Part shown: positions 7,850 through 16,955 of the stretch, one piece after another
How positions within the stretch are numbered: position 1 is the stretch's first letter
Layout of the letters: each line of letters opens with the position of its first letter
Source: Ureibacillus yapensis
GTDB lineage: Bacteria; Bacillota; Bacilli; Bacillales_A; Planococcaceae
Length of the DNA: 64,000 nucleotides
Reading direction: 5' to 3'
NCBI RefSeq assembly: GCF_003515775.1
Contig: NZ_QWEI01000007.1
Span: 1 to 64,000, forward strand
The notes under the pieces: model-generated
The model's database searches: none
Told to the model about the DNA's origin: nothing
What the model saw: only the letters and a program-made list of their open reading frames with translations
Position numbers and translations under genes: made by a program

Positions 7850-8962
7850 TTAGTAGATTCGGGGAACTCTAGCTGTGATGATACAAGGAACTTCGTAGTT
7901 AATTGTATCTGCTTTCGTTGCCCATTCGTCAATTGTAATTTCTTCGTTTTTTTGTTTTCCGATTAAAATTACTTTTTCACCTATATTATATGCACTCGGT
8001 AACAATATCATACATTGGTCCATACAAATTCTTCCGATGATTGGTACACGTATTCCATCTATTAAAACCTGTTGGCCACTATACTTTCGAATGATTCCGT
8101 CAGCATAGCCAATGGGAATTGTTCCTATGTACGACGGTTCCTCGGCAGTAAAAGCTGCTCCATAACCAACCGATTCACCAGGCTGGATTTTCTTTACTTC
8201 AATGAGCTCTGTTTCCAAAGAAAATGCAGGCTCTAAAGGAAACGGTAATTTGGTTTTTACATAGGTGGAGGGTGCAAGACCATACATCGAAATTCCAAAC
8301 CGGACTGCATCATAGTAAACCGACGGATCTTTCATCAACATGGCAGCCGTATTGGCGGCATGTACCAGTCGCGGTTTTTCAGGCAAAGAACTTATAAATT
8401 CTTCAAACTTGGCAGCTTGATAATCAAAGTACTGACTATCTTCCTCATCTGCAGTTGCAAAGTGTGTAAACACTCCATCGACCAATAAATTCGAAGAAGA
8501 GTTGATTTGTTGATATAGGTTATGAAAATCACCTATCCTCTTAACCCCAATTCTCCCCATACCTGTGTCGATTTTTATGTGCACTTTTATAGGCTGCGAA
8601 AGTGCCAAAGTGTTTACTTGTTCTACCCAATCCGATGAATAGACAGTTAAAATAATATTTTCGGATGCTGCATATGGTGCAAATGAAACTGGAGCATAAC
8701 CCAAGACCAGAATGTCAATGTCATGGAAATATTGGCGAAGATGAAGCGCTTCGTCCGGTGTTGCCACCGCCAACATGGTCGCTCCGGATTGGATAGCCGC
8801 TCCGGCAACTTCCACATCCCCATGTCCATAAGCATTTGCCTTCACAACAGCAATAATTTGCACACCAGGTTTTAAGTATTCTTTTAAACGTCTTACATTA
8901 TTTCGAATTGCCTCTAAATCTATGATCGCTTTTGTTGGACGGAAGTAGTTATTGTTTTGCAT
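7850..8962 (-). CDS. alr: alanine racemase
   Basis: A 370-residue PLP-dependent fold-type III racemase converting L-Ala to D-Ala for peptidoglycan. The PLP-lysine motif VVKANAYGHG lies near residue 41. The C-terminal domain carries GRICMDQCM, the region with the catalytic tyrosine and partner-site contacts. It lies between the ydcC-like lipoprotein gene and ndoAI. The window also holds ddl, murF and murB, further steps of the same pathway. Confidence 0.97.
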   Translation of the reverse strand: MQNNNYFRPTKAIIDLEAIRNNVRRLKEYLKPGVQIIAVVKANAYGHGDVEVAGAAIQSGATMLAVATPDEALHLRQYFHDIDILVLGYAPVSFAPYAASENIILTVYSSDWVEQVNTLALSQPIKVHIKIDTGMGRIGVKRIGDFHNLYQQINSSSNLLVDGVFTHFATADEEDSQYFDYQAAKFEEFISSLPEKPRLVHAANTAAMLMKDPSVYYDAVRFGISMYGLAPSTYVKTKLPFPLEPAFSLETELIEVKKIQPGESVGYGAAFTAEEPSYIGTIPIGYADGIIRKYSGQQVLIDGIRVPIIGRICMDQCMILLPSAYNIGEKVILIGKQKNEEITIDEWATKADTINYEVPCIITARVPRIY

Positions 8963-9124
8963 TTCAGGTATTCCCTCTTTTACTGATATTAAACTTCAAT
9001 TAATTGGCATTTATAATATTTATTTTATTTTTTATTTCTATGATTGTCCATCATAAACCTATAAAGCGTTAGATAAGATGTTGGCTTGGGAAGTGCCACT
9101 CGTCCACTTCCCAGCCATCTGATC

Positions 9125-9173
9125 AAAAGCGCAAGCGCCCTGGTTAGCCTCGCGCCAACGAAAACGCAACGTC
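9125..9173 (+). repeat. dispersed repeat, copy A
   Basis: A GC-richer 49-bp stretch beginning AAAAGCGCAAGCGCCCTGG. It matches 35110-35158 at all but a few positions. Its reversed core also appears at 46520-46558. It lies in the gap upstream of alr and codes for nothing visible. Confidence 0.75.
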
Positions 9174-9208
9174 CTGCCCCTGCGATTACTCGTCGCACAC
9201 TGTCAAAT

Positions 9209-10225
9209 TTATTTCAATCCACCCGTTGTAACTGAGGCAGCAACTTCCATCATTTCTTCTTGCGTTAAATTATCGGAGGCGATAAAGAAGGATAAACCAT
9301 CTTTTTCCCAGCTGATTGAGTTTTCAGTAATCGCGCCGATTGTAAATCCTAAATCTGCTGGATCGCCCGGAGCATAAACCGGAAGCGTCGAGTTTTCTTC
9401 ATAAACGATTGGCTGTTGAACAAGCGTGAATGATTTCTCGCCTTCGAACGTCAGAATTCTCCGTTCTACTCCGTCATTCAAGACCGCTTCCTCGTCTACC
9501 AGTTTTGTATTATCCCAATTTAATGAAGGATAGTATGTCTGGAACTCGGTAGTCGCTACTTCTGCGCTTGCACTGGCTTTTTCATCTCCATTGGAAGGCG
9601 AGAAGTTCTCAACTGCATATTCACTCTCTTTATGCTGCATGCCAAGATCAATATTCTTGAATGAAATCAACATTTGCTCTTCTTGCGCTTCATTTAAAAC
9701 AGATACTGAAGTTGGAAGCATCGTTTTCTTATTCACAACGATTTTTTGTGTAGGCATAATGCTTTTGTGATTATTTCTTGTAGCTGCCGTGAAGACATAA
9801 TTCTTCTCGTCTTCTTCCATCGTCACATTACTATCGGCCAATAAGTCTTCTGCCAAAGCGCCAATGAGGTAGGCTTGGCTATTTTGTTTCGGCCATTCGC
9901 TTTGGAACTTGTACGTTTTTCTTAATGAAGGTGTTACTACAAATACCCCTTCTTTATTGCGGATAATCATTTGAGTGACATCTTCACCCTGCTGCGTAAC
10001 TTTCACTCGGTAAAATTCCGGATTCGTATGCCATACGTTTACATCATAGATTCTTGGTTCAGCACCAGTCTTGATTTCCATTGTGGCATCTAGTTCATAT
10101 CCTTTTACATCGTTCCACTTATCATTAAGATTTTGCAGAACATCCTCCTGTGAATCCTCCCCACAAGCTGCAAGCATTAGCACACCTAACAACAAGACAA
10201 ATACTAAGGTTAATTTCTGTCGCAA
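9209..10225 (-). CDS. LolA-like lipoprotein (YdcC family)
   Basis: 338 residues with a lipoprotein signal peptide and lipobox LAAC (Cys21), so it is exported and lipid-anchored. The rest is a LolA/DUF4367-type beta-rich domain. B. subtilis YdcC at the same position (acpS-ydcC-alr) is a sporulation-associated lipoprotein. The exact role is unknown. It is transcribed with acpS direction-wise but separated by 163 bp in which I see no gene. Confidence 0.85.
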   Translation of the reverse strand: MRQKLTLVFVLLLGVLMLAACGEDSQEDVLQNLNDKWNDVKGYELDATMEIKTGAEPRIYDVNVWHTNPEFYRVKVTQQGEDVTQMIIRNKEGVFVVTPSLRKTYKFQSEWPKQNSQAYLIGALAEDLLADSNVTMEEDEKNYVFTAATRNNHKSIMPTQKIVVNKKTMLPTSVSVLNEAQEEQMLISFKNIDLGMQHKESEYAVENFSPSNGDEKASASAEVATTEFQTYYPSLNWDNTKLVDEEAVLNDGVERRILTFEGEKSFTLVQQPIVYEENSTLPVYAPGDPADLGFTIGAITENSISWEKDGLSFFIASDNLTQEEMMEVAASVTTGGLK

Positions 10226-10388
10226 AACTCCATCCTTTCTTCTACTTTCAGCTCTGATGTCAAAATATATGAGCGAAAAACTAACTTTATGCTATCGATT
10301 TTGGACAAGCCCGCAAAATAATTCTCTACACTGGCTTCTCTTTCACTGTCACCGCCAATAATGAACATTTCTTCTCATAGAATTTTTT

Positions 10389-10748
10389 CTAGACTTCTTT
10401 CAATAGAATCACTTGAGCTGCTGCATATTCTTTTGTATGCGTTATGCTGACATGTCCACTCACTAGATCTCCATCAAAATATAAAACTGGTTTTCCCGCA
10501 GCATCTCTTAGCACTTCAATTTGATGAAACTCACAGCCCTTTCCTATACCTGTACCATTTGCCTTCGAAAATGCCTCCTTTGCCGCAAATCTCCCTGCCA
10601 GAAATTCAAGCTTTCTTTGTTCTGATAATTGAGTGAATAACGTCAATTCCCGTTCAGATAATATTCGTTGCTGAAATTTTTCCGAACGTTCCATGGCTTT
10701 CTTTATTCGTGCGATTTCTGCTATATCTAGTCCAATTCCTTTTATCAT
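10389..10748 (-). CDS. acpS: holo-[acyl-carrier-protein] synthase
   Basis: 119 residues, the standard AcpS length. It transfers the 4'-phosphopantetheine arm from CoA to acyl carrier protein. The metal-binding residues Asp8 (GIGLDIAEI) and Glu58 (FAAKEAFSKA) are present. The start has an AAGGAG site. The position next to the ydcC-like gene and alr matches B. subtilis. Confidence 0.97.
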   Translation of the reverse strand: MIKGIGLDIAEIARIKKAMERSEKFQQRILSERELTLFTQLSEQRKLEFLAGRFAAKEAFSKANGTGIGKGCEFHQIEVLRDAAGKPVLYFDGDLVSGHVSITHTKEYAAAQVILLKEV

Positions 10749-10960
10749 ATGGGTATTCTCCTTTTATTATTAATAAAATACAATGTATAATTAACTTAAC
10801 TTCATTCATTAGAAAACTTCTGATTCAATACATGCTAAGATGAATAAAAAAGTATATTGCTTTTATAGGGTCTCATCCCGAATGAATGAAGTAAGCCTCC
10901 CGGCGGATGTCACAGATTTTCTAAGGAAGTTTATCGAGCAATTGGATATAATCTGGACGT

Positions 10961-10980
10961 AAATACGCCAAGGCGTATTT
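10961..10980. repeat. 20-bp palindrome upstream of rhomboid gene
   Basis: Nine-base arms AAATACGCC and GGCGTATTT around a 2-bp centre, ending 20 bp before the rhomboid start codon. The 90 bp before it (about 10870-10960) are GC-richer than the surroundings and look like one dispersed element. No second copy is in this window. Confidence 0.5.
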
Positions 10981-11000
10981 GAACTTATTGAGGTGGATAT

Positions 11001-11606
11001 ATGTTTATTCGTAGAGAGAATTTTCGGCAATTCCTAAAGCTTTATCCCGTTGTGTCAACGATTATCGCGATGAATCTCGTTGTCTATATCATAACAATGA
11101 TGCCTTCTATCGGCGAGAAAGTGTTTTATGCAGGGATGAGCGTGAATTATTTAATCGGTAATGGAGAATGGTGGCGCCTGATTACATCTTTATTTCTTCA
11201 CGCCAACTTTATGCATGTGTTATTTAATATGTTCTCGTTATTCTTGTTTGGGCCAGAGCTTGAGAAAATTGCCGGCAAGGCGAGGTTTTTAACGATCTAT
11301 TTCCTAGCAGGCATTTTCGGCAATGTCGCTACTTATGTAAGCCAAGAAGGGATCTATGCAAGTGTAGGTGCAAGTGGTGCCATCTACGGAATTTTTGGAG
11401 CCTTTGCAGCGCTTGTCTACTATACTCGCCGTACCATGCCTCAACTGAAGCAAGTAATTTTGCCGTTGATTATTATTAGTGTCATTCTAACGTTTGTTAC
11501 GCCCAACATTAATGTTGCCGGTCATTTAGGTGGATTGATTACCGGATTCCTGCTTGGTTTGTCCTATTTCTCGCCAAAGAATATCCTTCGCTGGAGAAAG
11601 AAATAA
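11001..11606 (+). CDS. rhomboid intramembrane serine protease
   Basis: 201 residues with six predicted membrane helices. The active-site motif GASGA places the nucleophile at Ser125. The catalytic histidine lies in VAGHLGG (His175). The HANFMHVLFN segment supplies the oxyanion residues (His72, Asn76). It cleaves membrane proteins within the bilayer, but the substrate cannot be told. It corresponds in position to B. subtilis ydcA. The start follows GAGGTGG. Confidence 0.93.
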   Translation: MFIRRENFRQFLKLYPVVSTIIAMNLVVYIITMMPSIGEKVFYAGMSVNYLIGNGEWWRLITSLFLHANFMHVLFNMFSLFLFGPELEKIAGKARFLTIYFLAGIFGNVATYVSQEGIYASVGASGAIYGIFGAFAALVYYTRRTMPQLKQVILPLIIISVILTFVTPNINVAGHLGGLITGFLLGLSYFSPKNILRWRKK

Positions 11607-11710
11607 TACAACCAAGGCCGTCTAAAATTATTTTACGGCACTCCTTTGCGGCCAAGAAGGCGGCTTTTGATGTGTCCGCCACAGCGATAAAAGTGCTATA
11701 AGAGAAAAGT

Positions 11711-11744
11711 GGCTGTCCGGAAAGATTCTGGACAGCCGTTTTTA
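11711..11744 (+). terminator. terminator after rhomboid gene
   Basis: GGCTGTCC (11711-11718) pairs with GGACAGCC (11730-11737), followed by GTTTTTAT. It lies just before the convergent ydbT stop. Confidence 0.85.
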
Positions 11745-11746
11745 TG

Positions 11747-13243
11747 TTATTCAATGGTCGGGTTCGATTTTTCAAACCATTTCATAATTTCTTCTATATT
11801 CTCATTTTCGAGGTTTGCCGCTTTGGCGGACGCTCCCGTCATTCCGGACATTACCCTCACTTGCACAGTTGCAATTTCCCTTCTTTTTTGGAAGTAGCTT
11901 TGCCTGCTTTCCAAAGCTTGAATTCGCTTTTTCTCCACATGAAAGGTTACCCGGCTGAATACGCGGTAGACAATCGTTAATTGTTGCTCATTAATCGCAA
12001 AACCGGTTGTTTTATATTGCCACAAACCAATCAAAACGGCTGGAATAATCACCAGGAAAGAAAGCAATCCATAAGGGAACAACCAATACGAACTAGCTAA
12101 AATCACAGGAGCCAACCAAATAAAATCGATTCGATAAAAGAATGGTTTAGCTTTTTTGGGCGGCTTTGTAAACGACGGTTCCCAGTTGAACCGAGGAAAA
12201 AGCTCTTCCAATGGACTCAACAACTCTTTTTTGCGAATAAGAGGAAATAGCGTGATTTTTTTATCATCTCCCCCAAACCCGCCACTTGCACTTTCAACAG
12301 CCACAGTTGCAAAGCCAAATAGCTGTCTTAATGGATTTTCGACGATTTTCACCGCTTGTATCCGGTTTAAAGGGATGGTCACCCGCTTCTTTTCGAGCAG
12401 CCCCCTTGTTATGATAAGCCGATCGTTTTCTTCCCATACAGTAAAATCATAATAGTTTATAAAGGTAACAACTACAGCAGCCAGCCATGTTATGAACAAT
12501 CCAGCCATGATTGATAAAGCCACAATAACAAAACCAAATTTTATGAAAGCTGACAGTTCTTCAAAGATACGTTCAAATGGAATAAATTCCGCGAATTGAG
12601 AAAGAACTGCAGCTGTCCCGGCAATCACTACCCCCATACTGCTGGATGTTGTTGCAAGAATAATCAATTCTTTGGTTGTCATTTTATGAATCACCCGGGA
12701 TAAAGGTTCTGCGATTTCTTCAACGATTAATGGAGAATCTTGCAAATCAGCATGCCGGATTTCTTCTTTTTGTTTTCTGGTCACTATTTCAATTCTATTT
12801 GCGGCTTCTTTTGAGATAGCCGTTAAAATGACTTCAGCCTCTCCGCTTGTACTGCTGGCTGTTTCCACCATCACTTGCACCAGGCCAAAAACCCGATGAA
12901 AAATACCTTCTTTGTAGTTGAAACTTTGAATTCGATCGAAGGGAATATATCGTTTTTTCTTCACGAAAAGCCCATACTCCACTCGAAGCTCTCCCTCTTC
13001 AAACCAATATTCATACGTCCACCATTTGATTATGCCGCTGATTAAAAGGCCTATCGTAATGAGCAGAAAAATCCCCACTGGAATAAGGCTTAGCCAAAAA
13101 TCATTTTGTCCGGAATTCTCCTTTAGGTTAAAGCCATTAGCAAAAAAGAGTACAACAAATGGAAGAATCAGCTCTTTCAACCCTTTTACAAAATTAATGA
13201 CTGCCGATATGGGATGCAGCTTATAACGTTGATCAGACATCAT
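11747..13243 (-). CDS. ydbT: PH-domain membrane protein YdbT
   Basis: 498 residues with three bacterial PH-like (bPH2/DUF304) domains alternating with pairs of membrane helices. Each repeat shows the conserved arginine segment (IPFDRIQSFNY, IPLNRIQAVKI, KKRIQALE). YdbS/YdbT in B. subtilis are membrane proteins linked to resistance to an amylolysin-type bacteriocin. The molecular function is not known. It overlaps ydbS by about 11 bp, so the two are an operon. Confidence 0.9.
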   Translation of the reverse strand: MMSDQRYKLHPISAVINFVKGLKELILPFVVLFFANGFNLKENSGQNDFWLSLIPVGIFLLITIGLLISGIIKWWTYEYWFEEGELRVEYGLFVKKKRYIPFDRIQSFNYKEGIFHRVFGLVQVMVETASSTSGEAEVILTAISKEAANRIEIVTRKQKEEIRHADLQDSPLIVEEIAEPLSRVIHKMTTKELIILATTSSSMGVVIAGTAAVLSQFAEFIPFERIFEELSAFIKFGFVIVALSIMAGLFITWLAAVVVTFINYYDFTVWEENDRLIITRGLLEKKRVTIPLNRIQAVKIVENPLRQLFGFATVAVESASGGFGGDDKKITLFPLIRKKELLSPLEELFPRFNWEPSFTKPPKKAKPFFYRIDFIWLAPVILASSYWLFPYGLLSFLVIIPAVLIGLWQYKTTGFAINEQQLTIVYRVFSRVTFHVEKKRIQALESRQSYFQKRREIATVQVRVMSGMTGASAKAANLENENIEEIMKWFEKSNPTIE

Positions 13244-13712
13244 CTTCAGCCACCCTTGCCAGTATTGAAATGCGTCCCCTTAGTTGATCTGCATCTTCTG
13301 TTATCAACATAGGAATAACATGTGTTGTGGCCGCTGTAGAAATAGAGATATTTGCTAGGTCATACTTTTTTAAAATAGGTCCTTGCGATGTATCGACATG
13401 TTGAACACGCACCATCGGAATTAATGTACGTTTAATGATAAACAACCCATTTTGTATTTCAATTTCATGTTCCCGCACTTCATATCTCCAATGGTTCCAG
13501 CGAATATTCGGAAACCACCAAATTGAAGCGAGGCCGACAAGTACAATAAGTGCAAACCCTATAAGATAAATAAACGATGGCCACTCAAAAAAATAAGTAA
13601 CAAAGCAAACGACTGCCGCAAGAATGCCGATAATCATCGTATTGAGAAATCCATATAGACGCCAAACCGTCAATCCTTTTTTCGGAATTTGGAACATCAA
13701 TTGTTTACGCAC
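13233..13712 (-). CDS. ydbS: PH-domain membrane protein YdbS
   Basis: 159 residues with two N-terminal membrane helices and one bPH2 domain (LIPMVRVQHVDTSQG). The GTG start at 13712 has GGGGTGG five bases upstream. It lines up with the start of B. subtilis YdbS, which is also 159 residues. A GTG three codons earlier is open as well. It is partner of ydbT and is followed by it with overlapping ends. Confidence 0.9.
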   Translation of the reverse strand: MRKQLMFQIPKKGLTVWRLYGFLNTMIIGILAAVVCFVTYFFEWPSFIYLIGFALIVLVGLASIWWFPNIRWNHWRYEVREHEIEIQNGLFIIKRTLIPMVRVQHVDTSQGPILKKYDLANISISTAATTHVIPMLITEDADQLRGRISILARVAEDDV

Positions 13713-13753
13713 GCATTCCACCCCATTCCATTGTCTTTATATGTATCATTATA

Positions 13754-13784
13754 TAAAAAAAGCGCCCTAATAAATAGGGCACTT
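13754..13784 (-). terminator. terminator after cshA
   Basis: GCCCTA/TAGGGC stem (about 13764-13779), followed on the minus strand by seven T residues, 15 bp beyond the cshA stop codon. Confidence 0.88.
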
Positions 13785-13796
13785 TCATATACTAAA

Positions 13797-15323
13797 TTAG
13801 TCTTCACGTCGGCGTGGGGAACTGCTGCGACGACGGTCTCCGTCTTTGCGTCCGCCTTCTCGGCGACCATCACGACGTCCTCCATCACGACGAGCTCCTC
13901 CTCCGCTGCGTCCGCCACGACCAAAGTCACGACGTCCACCGCGGGAATCGCCACCGCGACCACGGCCACCACCACCAGAACGTTCTCTACGTGCAGGCAA
14001 TGGGCGCTCTTCGCTAATTGTCACCGGTGTATCGTCCGGCTCTTTTGTCATGGACTTAATTGCCGCTGCAACTAAATCCACCGCATTATGTTCTTCAAGC
14101 AATTCATTCGCTAAAATACGGTAGTCATTTAACTCATTCGCTTGAACGATTTCAACCAACTTCTCCATAGCTACTTTTTGTTGGCCAGCAAGTGCTTCAG
14201 ATTCTGATGGCGGGCGAAGTGGTGTCATGCGTTTTTTCGTAGTTTCTTCCACGATGCGCAGGTAACCCATCTCGCGTGGTGTTACAAAAGTAACGGCAAG
14301 ACCCGATTTACCGGCACGACCAGTACGGCCGATACGGTGAACATAGCTCTCTGGATCTTGAGGAATATCAAAGTTATAAACGTGCGTAACACCAGAAATA
14401 TCAAGACCACGAGCAGCAACATCTGTCGCAACTAGAATGTCGATTTTATTTTCTTTGAATTGACGCAACACCGACATACGTTTTGCTTGGCTTAAGTCAC
14501 CGTGGATTCCTTCTGCCACGTAACCGCGGATGCTTAACGCTTGTGATAATTCATCAACACGGCGTTTTGTACGGCCAAAGATAATCGCTAGCTCCGGTTG
14601 GTGTACATTTAAAATTCGAGTTAACACATCGAACTTTTCGCGTTCTTGAGCTTTTACGAAAAATTGCTCGATATTTTCAACTGTCATTTCTTTGGATTTA
14701 ATTTTAACCTCTTCAGGGTTTTTCATGAATGTTGATGCAATTTTACGAATTGCAGGCGGCATTGTTGCCGAGAATAATAACGTTTGACGATTCTCTGGAA
14801 CATTTTCCAGGATCGCATTGATATCATCGATAAAGCCCATGTTTAGCATTTCATCCGCTTCGTCCAATACAAGCGTTTGTACTTGATCAAGCTTTAATGT
14901 ACGGCGATTAATATGGTCTTGGATACGGCCTGGAGTACCAACGATGATTTGTGGTTTGTTTTTCAGTGCACGGATTTGACGGCTAATATCTTGACCACCA
15001 TAAACAGATAAAAGTTTTATACGTTTATCATAACCGATTTTATAAAGTTCTTCCGATACCTGGATAGCTAATTCACGAGTAGGAGCGATGATCAATGCTT
15101 GAATCGCCGGGTTTTTTGGGTCAATTCTTTCAATTAGTGGAATACCGAATGCTGCTGTTTTACCTGTACCAGTTTGAGCTTGGCCCAATACGTCGCGGCC
15201 TTCCATTGCAAACTTAATCGTACCTTCCTGGATGGGTGTGGCTTCTTCAAATCCCATACGTTTTAATGAACGTAATGTCGATTCGCTAATATTTAATTCT
15301 GAAAAATTTGTCAAACTCTTCAA
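13797..15323 (-). CDS. cshA: DEAD-box RNA helicase CshA
   Basis: 508 residues. The Q motif and Walker A AQTGTGKT (49-56), DEAD box VLDEADEML (154-157), SAT motif LLFSATMP and [10 protein letters not shown] are present. The C-terminal tail from about residue 440 is rich in Arg and Gly (RGG-like), as expected for CshA. This RNA helicase acts in RNA degradation, ribosome assembly and cold adaptation. The GC-rich tail code gives several long opposite-strand frames that are not genes. A leader hairpin lies at 15422-15441. Confidence 0.96.
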   Translation of the reverse strand: MKSLTNFSELNISESTLRSLKRMGFEEATPIQEGTIKFAMEGRDVLGQAQTGTGKTAAFGIPLIERIDPKNPAIQALIIAPTRELAIQVSEELYKIGYDKRIKLLSVYGGQDISRQIRALKNKPQIIVGTPGRIQDHINRRTLKLDQVQTLVLDEADEMLNMGFIDDINAILENVPENRQTLLFSATMPPAIRKIASTFMKNPEEVKIKSKEMTVENIEQFFVKAQEREKFDVLTRILNVHQPELAIIFGRTKRRVDELSQALSIRGYVAEGIHGDLSQAKRMSVLRQFKENKIDILVATDVAARGLDISGVTHVYNFDIPQDPESYVHRIGRTGRAGKSGLAVTFVTPREMGYLRIVEETTKKRMTPLRPPSESEALAGQQKVAMEKLVEIVQANELNDYRILANELLEEHNAVDLVAAAIKSMTKEPDDTPVTISEERPLPARRERSGGGGRGRGGDSRGGRRDFGRGGRSGGGARRDGGRRDGRREGGRKDGDRRRSSSPRRRED

Positions 15324-15671
15324 TCTCCTTTTTTCCTTAAAGTTGACAAATGGTTACATTTTCAGATGAAATGTCGGCAAACTTTGAGCCTAAGTTTGGA
15401 ACGTTTCCGATACTTAATAATTCCCTGATTATTGTCAGGGAGCGATTTATATGAAAAGGAAAGCCCGGTCTTTGCCGAGCGGTTCAATTCTACACATTTC
15501 TTGTTTTCTAATAAATAGAATAAAACCGTTTAAATTCAAAAAAAAGCACTCTTCATCTGTTTTCTTGAAGAGCCTTCGCACAAAATGTATCCATTGCTAA
15601 AATTAGTCTATCACGGCTCTTGACCACATTGCAACGATATTGCTCTTGTTATAATATTTTTAATATTCGTG
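15324..15671. other. gene-free stretch: cshA leader and esterase terminator
   Basis: 348 bp without a gene. It holds a 7-bp hairpin (TCCCTGA/TCAGGGA, 15422-15441) about 100 bp upstream of cshA and the esterase terminator at 15538-15575. I see no clear consensus promoter for cshA. Confidence 0.6.
15538..15575 (-). terminator. terminator after esterase gene
   Basis: CTCTTCA/TGAAGAG stem with an eight-T run on the minus strand (A-run around 15538-15545 on the plus strand). Confidence 0.8.
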
Positions 15672-16367
15672 CTAGCTTTTCAAGAAATTTAAAACTTTCG
15701 GAAACCATATGTCACAATCATTACTATAGCAAATATGATGCTTACCAATTGGCGAAATGTATAACTCCTTTTGCTGCGCAGCAAGTTGGTCATATAAATA
15801 TTGAGCTGTTGTGTAAGGGACAATCCCATCCAATTGCCCTTGCACTAAAAAAGTTGGTGCTGTGATTTTCTTCAAATAAGGCTCCACTTGACGGACGATA
15901 TTCATAAATTGGAAGGTGCTGCTCACCGGTACATTTTTTATTTTGCTCTCGTATCGTTTAAATAATTCGTTGTCGCTCAATTGCCCACGAATTGCATCTT
16001 TTGACACCTTTTTAAGGTCTGCCAGAATTTGCGCCGGTGCTATATATTTAGCTGCCGCACTTAATAAAACAAGCTTTTTTACTTTATAGCGGATAGCTAA
16101 ATACATAGCGATGATTCCACCCATTGAAAAGCCGACAATATAAATTTCATCTGCTTTTTTTGATAATTTTCTGTAGGCGATTTCAGCATCCATCAACCAG
16201 TGTTCCGCTTTATAGCCTTTTAATGCGAGAGCTTCAACCTCGCCATGACCGGCAAGCGTTGGTTTTTCAATCACCCAATCTGTATTTTTTTGTATGTAAA
16301 AAGCCAGTGGATCGATTTCATACGGACCGCCAGAAAATCCATGAATCATCAAAACCCCAATGCTCAT
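15672..16367 (-). CDS. alpha/beta-hydrolase (carboxylesterase type)
   Basis: 231 residues, similar to YvaK/Est-type carboxylesterases. The oxyanion motif is LMIHGFSGGP, the nucleophile elbow GFSMGG (Ser81), with probable Asp180 (GQLDGIV) and His200/201 (GKHHICY). The frame is open 115 codons further upstream, but that part runs through the repeat block at 16385-16870. The real start has AGGAGGG 6 nt upstream. It lies between murF and cshA, where B. subtilis has no such gene. The substrate is unknown. Confidence 0.88.
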   Translation of the reverse strand: MSIGVLMIHGFSGGPYEIDPLAFYIQKNTDWVIEKPTLAGHGEVEALALKGYKAEHWLMDAEIAYRKLSKKADEIYIVGFSMGGIIAMYLAIRYKVKKLVLLSAAAKYIAPAQILADLKKVSKDAIRGQLSDNELFKRYESKIKNVPVSSTFQFMNIVRQVEPYLKKITAPTFLVQGQLDGIVPYTTAQYLYDQLAAQQKELYISPIGKHHICYSNDCDIWFPKVLNFLKS

Positions 16368-16384
16368 TGATTTCCCTCCTAATA

Positions 16385-16870
16385 AGAAAAGCGAAGGCGG
16401 CTCGATTAGCTCAGACAAGCGTTGGCCGACAACAACGCCACGTCGTGTGGCACTGTCGGCACTTGCACATCCTGTGCTTCGGAGACTCCGACAAGAAGGC
16501 GCTTTTTGCCTTCGTAGGAGGAGTCGAAACGCTCGAGGAGCTAGCCGCCGGAGCTGGACAAAAGAAAAGCGGAGAACGCCCGTTAGCTCCGCGTCGGCGA
16601 AAACGCAACGTCGTGTTGCAGATGTTTTTTTGCGCGAAAGCAAAGCGACAGCAGCATCGCCGACATGACTCACAACGCGAGCGCCCCAACAACTGGCCGA
16701 CAATAACGCCACGTCGTGTGGCAGATGTTTTTTGCGCGAAAGCGAAGCGACAGCAGCATTGTCGGCACTAGCACATCCATGTGCGTCGGAGGGGCTGACA
16801 AAAGGGCGCTCTTTGCCCTTTTAGGCAGTTCCGAAGTTGTCGAGGAGCTGGCGTTCGCAGCTGGATACTG
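16385..16870. repeat. mosaic repeat block, copy B
   Basis: 486 bp, GC-richer than its surroundings, built of imperfect modules. Copy 1 (about 16424-16560) and copy 2 (about 16694-16867) are tandem versions of the same unit. A third partial unit (16576-16685) lies between them. A 35/36-bp segment rich in GCGCGAAAGC (16620-16655 and 16723-16757) is present in copy 2 and the middle unit but absent at the same point of copy 1 and copy C. About 75 bp of copy 1 recurs inverted at 40960-41050. Open frames across it are not genes. Confidence 0.85.
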
Positions 16871-16906
16871 TTCAAACTCAAAAACTCCACATCTTCTTTT
16901 CCCTCT

Positions 16907-16950
16907 AAAAAAAGGCACTAATAAGACTGACATTGTCTTAAAAGTACCTT
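16907..16950 (-). terminator. terminator after murF
   Basis: An imperfect stem pairing AAAAAAGGCACT (16909-16920) with AGTACCTTTTT, plus the inner AGAC/GTCT. On the minus strand it ends in a T-run. It starts 6 bp from the murF stop codon. Confidence 0.7.
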
Positions 16951-16955
16951 TTTCC

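Noticed and set aside
13697-14124. Several long frames on both strands opposite the C-terminal part of cshA
   Set aside because: They come from the GC-rich Arg/Gly-coding tail of CshA, give Thr/Ala or Pro/Arg low-complexity peptides and lack ribosome sites.
16124-16771. 215-codon plus-strand frame and the 115-codon upstream extension of the esterase
   Set aside because: Both run through the mosaic repeat block, and the peptides are Arg/Ala/Ser-rich and unlike proteins. The esterase has a good start at 16367.
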